Origin: CAYMBL01 sp044225155
Lineage (GTDB): Bacteria; Planctomycetota; Phycisphaerae; UBA1845; Fen-1342
Length of the DNA: 21,633 nt
Assembly: GCA_044225155.1 (NCBI GenBank)
Contig: JBGAJB010000030.1
Span: forward strand, 1 to 21,633
Direction: 5' to 3'
Below are positions 15,551-21,633 of the stretch, piece after piece. The position numbers and the translations under genes were made by a program. Below the pieces are notes generated by a model, which made no database searches, had not been told where the DNA came from, and saw only the letters and a list, made by a program, of their open reading frames with translations. Positions within the stretch are counted from its first letter, which is position 1. Each line of letters begins with the position of its first letter.

Positions 15551-18113
15551 CTACTTTGGCCCGGCGGCGTCGTTATCGAGCTTCAGCTCGATCTCGAGCG
15601 GGCCGCCCTGTGCCGGCGCGTCGCTGATCTGAACCGGTGATCCGAGAACGATCTTTCGCTGACCGGTCGATCCGAGACGATCGATCTGGAACGTCCGCAT
15701 TTCCTCGCGCGAGAGCGTCCCGTCGCCGTCCGTGTCGGCTTCCGGGTGCAGCTTGAGGAACTGCTCGCTCATGCGAATGTGATGTTGCTCCAGAAACGCG
15801 TCGCGTTCGGCCGGCGTCAGCATGCCGTCATGATCCGCGTCGGCGGCCGGATTCATCCGCAGGAACGCGCTAAGGGGCGCCTGCTCGGCCACGGGAACGA
15901 ATTCCGCAACTTGCTCAGCGGTCGGCGTCACGTCGATGTTCTGGCCGATCCACTCGGACGGCGGGACGGGTAGATCGTTCGTTTCGATCTGCTGATTGAA
16001 GGAAAACACGTGTACGCCGCCCGTGATCTACGTCGGCGGGCTGACCCTCGACCTTCAACTCAACCGCTCCGTCGGCCTTGATCTGGGGCGCGAGGCGGAT
16101 GCTGAACGATGCATTCGAATCCGCGTTGTCCGGCTTCACGACGAAGACATCTTGCTCGCTCGACTGCGTCGCATCCGCGTCGCCCGTTTTCACGGCGCCG
16201 CGGAAGGCGATCGTGTGTTGAACATCGTTGCTGCCGTCGCCGCCCACCCTGAAGAACTTCATCCCGCCGGGCAGACCTTCCGGCATCGGCCCCGCGACGA
16301 GAAGCTGCGCGACTTCGTCGGCCGACAGCAAACCGTCGCCGTTCAGATCGCTCGACGGATACTGGGCGAGCACGCCGGCCGGGGCGCTCATCGCCTGTGC
16401 GATCAGATACGCGTTGTGCTCGGCGGCGCTGAGCACGCCGTCGCCGTCCGCGTCGGCCGTGGGGTGATTCGCGAGGAACTCGGCCCGGGCCGCATCGCCC
16501 GGTCCGCGCACCATCGCAATGCGCAGCGGAGTCCCGTCGCCATCGGTGGTCATTTCCTGTTGAACAAACAGCACGTTGCCGGCTAGCGCGCCGGGTAGAT
16601 CGCCATCCTGCTGCGAGCCGATGAAATTGATCAACGGCAGCGTGCTGAGGAACGAGGGCGCTGGGTTGTCAGTGCCATCCGCGTGAACGCGCTGGATCGC
16701 ATTCAATATCGCGGTGTGGACGTCGTTGGACACGCCGGAGTTGGCCAGCGCGCCGTGAATGTGCGCGAGGATCTTACGATGAAGGTCTTGCACATCAGCC
16801 GAATCCGCTGACTCGTCACTGATCGCTTCCCACAGAGCGACATCATCATCGCCCGTCTTCACGGAGACCACAGCTTTACCGGCATCATCCTTCAGCGGCT
16901 TGGTCGAGGCCGCACCGGTGAGAACAAAGGCGGACCAGGCCAGCAACGTGCCGGCCGCAAGGAAGCGCAGCATGCCGCCGCGCGTCGGATTCGACGTATT
17001 CAGAATCATGTCGATTCTCCTTTCGACGTGAGAGAGGTTGGCAGCCATGGCGGCCGGGGCATAGCCGACCGTCTTTGCCCCGCGCCCCTGCGCCGCGCGC
17101 AGCAGACACCGAGCGTACTCCCCGGGCGAAAGCTGACCGTGACGAAGGGCCCATTCGTCGCAGGCATGCTCGCGAGCCAGGTCGATCCGGCGGTTCACCC
17201 ATGCGACCACCGGCCAGAAAAACAGAAGTGTTCCGGCAAGGCATTGCAGGCCGCGCGCCCAAAGGTCGCCGCGGCGCAGATGCGCGATCTCGTGCAAGAC
17301 GACGGCTTCGAGTTCGCGCGGACAGCTCAACATGCGCCCCGAGAGCACGAGCGTCGGACGCAGAAATCCATAGACGAACGGCGCGGGTGCGGCATCCGAG
17401 ACGCGGACGCACGGCATGCGCTTCACGCCCCGCGCCTGGCAGATCGCGGAGACAACGGCCGAAATTTCCGGCGCGGCTTCCGGGAGTCGCCCCGCTGCCC
17501 GGACGAAGCGGGCATAGCGAACGGACCGGCGCGCCACGATCAGGCTCAGCGCGGCGGCGTATGCGCCGGCCAGGACCAATCGCCAGGGCACGCGCGCCCA
17601 GACGGAAACAGGCGCGGCGCGGCGAACGGGGGCCGCTCCGCTACCCAGCAGCGGGGCCGTGATCGGAATGATCTCCCACTCGCCGTCGTCGATCGCCGGA
17701 GCTGCCAGAGTCGCCGGCTTGGCCGCGGCCGTCATGCTCGGCGTCACGAGCGACACGATGCTGGCCAGTGACCAGGAAAATTGCGGGCCGTCCGGCGCGA
17801 CAAAACGCACCAGCACCACGAGCCAGAACGCCACTTGTAGCCCGGGGCGCAGACGTCCGCGCAGGGCGACGAACATCAGCCACGTAGCAACCGCAGCGGC
17901 AGTCCCCAGCACCAGCGCTTGAACGATCCATCCCAGCAGACCGTCCGCAAGGCCATTCCATGCGGCCGGACGCAGGGCCGTTAGGCCCGCCAGCCAACTT
18001 TGCTTAACAACGGGCGCGGCCACGCCGAGCAAGGCCGCCGACAGCGCGGGATGTGCGATTTCATGTAAAAAGGAAGACGGAATTGCCGTGTTCAGCACTG
18101 CGAAGGGGTTCAT
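15551..18113 (-). CDS. M56 (BlaR1-type) membrane metallopeptidase with four EF-hands, frameshifted
   Basis: This is a predicted integral membrane zinc peptidase that senses an envelope signal and acts on the coupled BlaI-type repressor. Hydrophobic segments lie at about 58-83 and 92-105, with others near 120 and 177-193. The M56 zinc motif HEIAH is at 274-278 with a distal EHACDEW at 315-321. A last helix (about 381-400) precedes an exported tail. The tail holds EF-hand loops at 554-565 (D-x-D-G-D-G...E) and 589-600. In the first frame the protein ends after 732 residues (stop at 15915). Switching frame at the GGG of 16020-16022 continues it as GGVHVFSFNQQ with two more EF-hand loops, ending at 15551. 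The 2563-base span is one base over a multiple of three, so one extra G explains it; the restored length is about 853 residues. The usual BlaR1 penicillin-binding sensor is absent. The ATG overlaps the repressor stop (ATGA). Confidence 0.82.
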
Positions 18114-18556
18114 TCGCTGTCCCCCTTTGCCGAATGGCCGCGCTCCGAACCCGACTTGGGCTTGGCTGGCGGCTGCTTTTCGCGCGCTTCGATCTTGGCC
18201 TCAATGCGCCGCAGCTCGTCGGTCGAGAGATTCGCCTCTTCGACCAGCCGCAGCACCAACTCGCCCGCCTGGCCGTCGAAGACAGTGTGCAGAAACTGCT
18301 CCAACCGCTCGGCGAGCACCTGTTCACGGCGCACGGCCGGCGTATAAAGGAAGGGCTGTCGGGCTTTATCGACGTCGAGCCCGCCCTTGGCGGCGAGCTG
18401 GTTCATGAGCGTCATGACGGTCGTATAGGCCGAGGCCTCGCCGTCTTCTTTTTCGAGTTCGGCCTTCACATCGCGCACCGTGCCGCTGCCAAGGCGCCAT
18501 AGCACCTTCAGGATCTTCAGCTCAGCGGCGGTGATATGCGGCAGACGCTTGCCCAT
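18110..18556 (-). CDS. BlaI/MecI/CopY-family repressor
   Basis: This is a 148-residue winged-helix repressor. ITAAELKILKVLWRLGSGTVRDV at about 8-30 is the standard BlaI/MecI N-terminus, followed by YTTVMTLMNQLAAKGGLDVDK and the FLYTPAVRREQ dimerisation region. The charged tail (about 120-148) is longer and more lysine/proline-rich than in MecI. I prefer ATG 18556 over GTG 18565 because GAGGTG lies 6 bases upstream of it. Its stop overlaps the start of the M56 gene by 4 bases, the usual pairing of repressor and inactivating peptidase. No beta-lactamase is linked. A perfect palindrome in its own promoter indicates autorepression, and the divergent permease gene is a possible second target. Confidence 0.9.
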   Translation of the reverse strand: MGKRLPHITAAELKILKVLWRLGSGTVRDVKAELEKEDGEASAYTTVMTLMNQLAAKGGLDVDKARQPFLYTPAVRREQVLAERLEQFLHTVFDGQAGELVLRLVEEANLSTDELRRIEAKIEAREKQPPAKPKSGSERGHSAKGDSE

Positions 18557-18569
18557 GTGCGGCACCTCG

Positions 18570-18614
18570 TACTAGGTATATCGGCATATTACTATGTCCA
18601 TAGTAGTCAGTCAA
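18570..18614 (-). promoter_or_regulatory. BlaI-type operator inside the repressor promoter
   Basis: The minus strand has -35 TTGACT (18609-18614), 17-base spacer and -10 TAATAT (18586-18591). A perfect palindrome TACTATG-TC-CATAGTA (18590-18605) fills the spacer and touches the -10. It resembles BlaI/MecI operators, which are built on TACA/TGTA-like arms. A smaller dyad TAC-TAG-GTA lies at 18570-18578 in the leader and may be a weaker second site. Confidence 0.7.
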
Positions 18615-18662
18615 GCCCTTTTTTGGAAATAGGGCGAAATCTGTGCCCCGCCTCCGGCACAA

Positions 18663-18692
18663 TTGCCGCGGGATAGGCGGGACAAGTGCAAT
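18663..18692 (+). promoter_or_regulatory. Candidate promoter of the MacB-like permease gene
   Basis: TTGCCG (18663-18668), 18-base spacer and TGCAAT (18687-18692) lie 45 bases before the ATG at 18738. A hairpin TGTGCC...GGCACA (18642-18661) stands just upstream. The match is weak. The BlaI-like palindrome is about 60 bases upstream of this -35. Confidence 0.35.
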
Positions 18693-18737
18693 CTCCGCTA
18701 CGATCCTCCGAATCCGCCGTGGGAGGCCGTAGCCGCT

Positions 18738-19961
<1,224 letters not shown>

Positions 19962-20046
19962 AAATCGTCCTAGCGCCGGGGCCGCGCGATAGAAGACACC
20001 GGTCCCCCAGCGCAAGGTAAGGCGCGCGTGCCGCTACCATGCCGCC

Positions 20047-21633
20047 ATGTCCGCCGCCGCGTTCAGCAAGTCCGCCGCACTGGCCGCGATTCGTCGCTTC
20101 TGGGGCTATGACACGCTGCGCCCCTTACAGGCGGACGCCATTTCGGCCGGCGTCGCGCGACGCGATTCGCTGGTCGTCATGCCCACTGGCGGCGGGAAGT
20201 CCATCTGCTACCAGGTTCCACCGCTGCTCGCCGAGCGCTGCGATCTGGTCGTTTCGCCCCTCATTTCCCTGATGAAAGATCAGGTCGACGGATTGCGGGC
20301 TTGCGGCTACCCGGCCGTCGCCCTGCACAGCGGGCTCGGCGTCGACGAGCGGCGCGAGGCGGAGCGGGACATCCAGCAGGGACGTTGCCGCCTGATCTTC
20401 GCCGCGCCCGAACGGCTGCTGAACGACTATTTCCTGCGGCTGCTGCGCGCAGCGAATGTCACGACCTTTGCCATCGACGAGGCTCACTGCATCAGTCACT
20501 GGGGCCACGACTTCCGCCCGCACTATCGTCAGCTCGCGGAGATCAAACGCCTGATTCCCGGGGCTGGGATTCACGCCTACACCGCCACGGCCACGGAGCG
20601 CGTGCGCGATGACATCGTCGCACAGCTCGGGCTGGTCGAGCCGCTGATCCTGGTCGGGCAGTTTGATCGGCCGAACCTGGTCTTTCGCGTCGTCCCACGA
20701 ACCGACGCGTTCGCGCAGACGCAGCAGATCGTCCAGCGTCACAAGGGGCAGGCGGGGATCGTCTACTGCATCAGCCGCAAGGAAACGGAGTCGCTCGCGG
20801 AATACTTGCGCGGGAGCGGCATTCGCGCCGAGTGTTACCACGCCGGGTTGGAGCCCGGGCCGCGCCGCCGCGCGCAGGAGCGCTTTAGCGATGAGAAAAC
20901 GGATGTGATCGTCGCCACGGTCGCCTTCGGCATGGGCATCGACCGCGGCGATGTACGGTTTGTCATTCACGTCGGATTGCCGAAATCGGTCGAGCACTAT
21001 CAGCAGGAATGCGGGCGCGCCGGACGCGATGGCCTCGAAGCGGAGTGTGTGCTGCTCTATTCCGGCGGCGACGTGATCCGCTGGGAGCGCCTGATGCAGC
21101 GGGCGGCCGAGGAAAATGTCGACGGCGACGGCCAACCGCCGGCGACCGCGCTCGAACTGCTGCGGCACGTGCGCCAGTTCGCCACTTCGCCGCGCTGCCG
21201 CCACCGCCAGCTCAGCGAGTATTTCGGCCAGCCCTATCCGCACGCGCAATGCGGGGCATGCGATGTGTGCCTGGGAGAGGCAAACGTTGAAGACGGCACC
21301 GTGGCGGCCCAGATGATCCTTTCCTGCGTGGCGCGGGTCGGAGAGGCATTCGGCGCGGGCCACGTCATCGACGTGTTGCGCGGAGCGCGGACCGAGCGCG
21401 TTTTGCAACGCGGACACGACCGCCTTACCACGCACGGCCTGATGCGGAGCATCCCGGAGGAAAAAATCCGGTCGATGATCTATCAATTGCTCGATCAGGA
21501 TCTGCTGGCGCGCGAAGGCGAGGAATATCCCGTATTGCGCCTGAACACGGCGTCGTGGGAAGTGATGCGAAAGGAGCGCAGCGTCTCCTTCGCCAAGTCG
21601 CACAGCGGCGTGCGCGCAACGCGCTTCGCGGAG
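20047..21633 (+). CDS. recQ: RecQ-family ATP-dependent DNA helicase (partial)
   Basis: This 3'-5' DNA helicase of recombination and repair is cut by the right edge after 529 residues. Motif 0 RPLQADAI is near 25-32, motif I MPTGGGKS at 45-52, the DEAH box in IDEAHCISHWGHDFRPHY at 143-160, TATATE at 179-184 and motif VI QECGRAGRDG at 320-329. The RecQ zinc domain has C384, C402, C405 and C408, followed by a winged-helix RQC region to the edge; whether an HRDC domain follows cannot be seen. The ATG at 20047 has no good ribosome site, but no in-frame alternative start lies in the 85-base gap before it. Confidence 0.95.
   Translation, partial: MSAAAFSKSAALAAIRRFWGYDTLRPLQADAISAGVARRDSLVVMPTGGGKSICYQVPPLLAERCDLVVSPLISLMKDQVDGLRACGYPAVALHSGLGVDERREAERDIQQGRCRLIFAAPERLLNDYFLRLLRAANVTTFAIDEAHCISHWGHDFRPHYRQLAEIKRLIPGAGIHAYTATATERVRDDIVAQLGLVEPLILVGQFDRPNLVFRVVPRTDAFAQTQQIVQRHKGQAGIVYCISRKETESLAEYLRGSGIRAECYHAGLEPGPRRRAQERFSDEKTDVIVATVAFGMGIDRGDVRFVIHVGLPKSVEHYQQECGRAGRDGLEAECVLLYSGGDVIRWERLMQRAAEENVDGDGQPPATALELLRHVRQFATSPRCRHRQLSEYFGQPYPHAQCGACDVCLGEANVEDGTVAAQMILSCVARVGEAFGAGHVIDVLRGARTERVLQRGHDRLTTHGLMRSIPEEKIRSMIYQLLDQDLLAREGEEYPVLRLNTASWEVMRKERSVSFAKSHSGVRATRFAE

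Noticed and set aside
18066..18080. A second HEIAH string at the N-terminus of the M56 protein (residues 17-21)
   Set aside because: It precedes the first membrane helix and lacks the surrounding M56 context and the distal glutamate; the functional zinc motif is the one at residues 274-278.
20125..21603. Open frame of 492 codons on the minus strand opposite the helicase
   Set aside because: It is entirely antisense to RecQ, whose motifs are unambiguous; the composition is arginine- and alanine-rich with no recognisable motif.

Overview
The window is GC-rich and gene-dense, with no intergenic gap above about 220 bases. It looks like a chromosomal segment from a member of the Planctomycetota. 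The clues are a prepilin-like protein with the H-X9-DG C-terminal motif, a BlaI/M56 pair whose peptidase carries EF-hands, an EF-G of the EF-G2 (ribosome-recycling) type, and a Tat-like exported sugar-isomerase-type TIM barrel. This assignment is inferred from gene content, not from a phylogenetic marker. I saw no rRNA, tRNA, CRISPR array, insertion sequence or phage gene.

Layout. Bases 1-1822 (minus) hold part of a nitrate/sulfonate/taurine-type ABC importer: an ATPase cut by the left edge and an anchored substrate-binding protein, separated by a nested inverted repeat. At 1948-2202 (minus) is a small ribbon-helix-helix-like regulator with a promoter buried in two tandem 16-bp palindromes. 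A membrane-anchored protein of unknown function (2414-3837, plus) follows, interrupted by a one-base frameshift. It converges on an EF-G gene (3880-5949, minus).

Bases 6159-9549 (minus) form a tight three-gene operon: an unknown anchored protein, an ABC exporter ATPase and its large permease. Divergent from it is a LolC/E-like permease plus LolD-like ATPase pair (9729-12174, plus), then a secreted TIM-barrel protein (12392-13390, plus) and a strong hairpin.

A MarR-family regulator and a DUF4242 protein (13491-14392, minus) share a 9-base motif in their upstream regions. A prepilin-like protein lies at 14547-15341 (minus).

The most unusual locus is 15551-18556 (minus): a BlaI/MecI-type repressor translationally coupled to an M56 (BlaR1-type) membrane metallopeptidase. 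Downstream of its last membrane helix the peptidase has four EF-hand loops; the last two lie beyond a one-base frameshift. The repressor's promoter contains a perfect BlaI-like palindrome. Divergent from it is a MacB-type permease without a linked ATPase (18738-19961). The window ends inside a RecQ-family helicase (20047 onward).

The most plausible undescribed system here is the BlaI / M56-EF-hand pair, perhaps a calcium-tuned or proteolysis-triggered envelope switch controlling itself and possibly the divergent MacB-like permease. Only the architecture and operator are visible; the signal and targets are inference.
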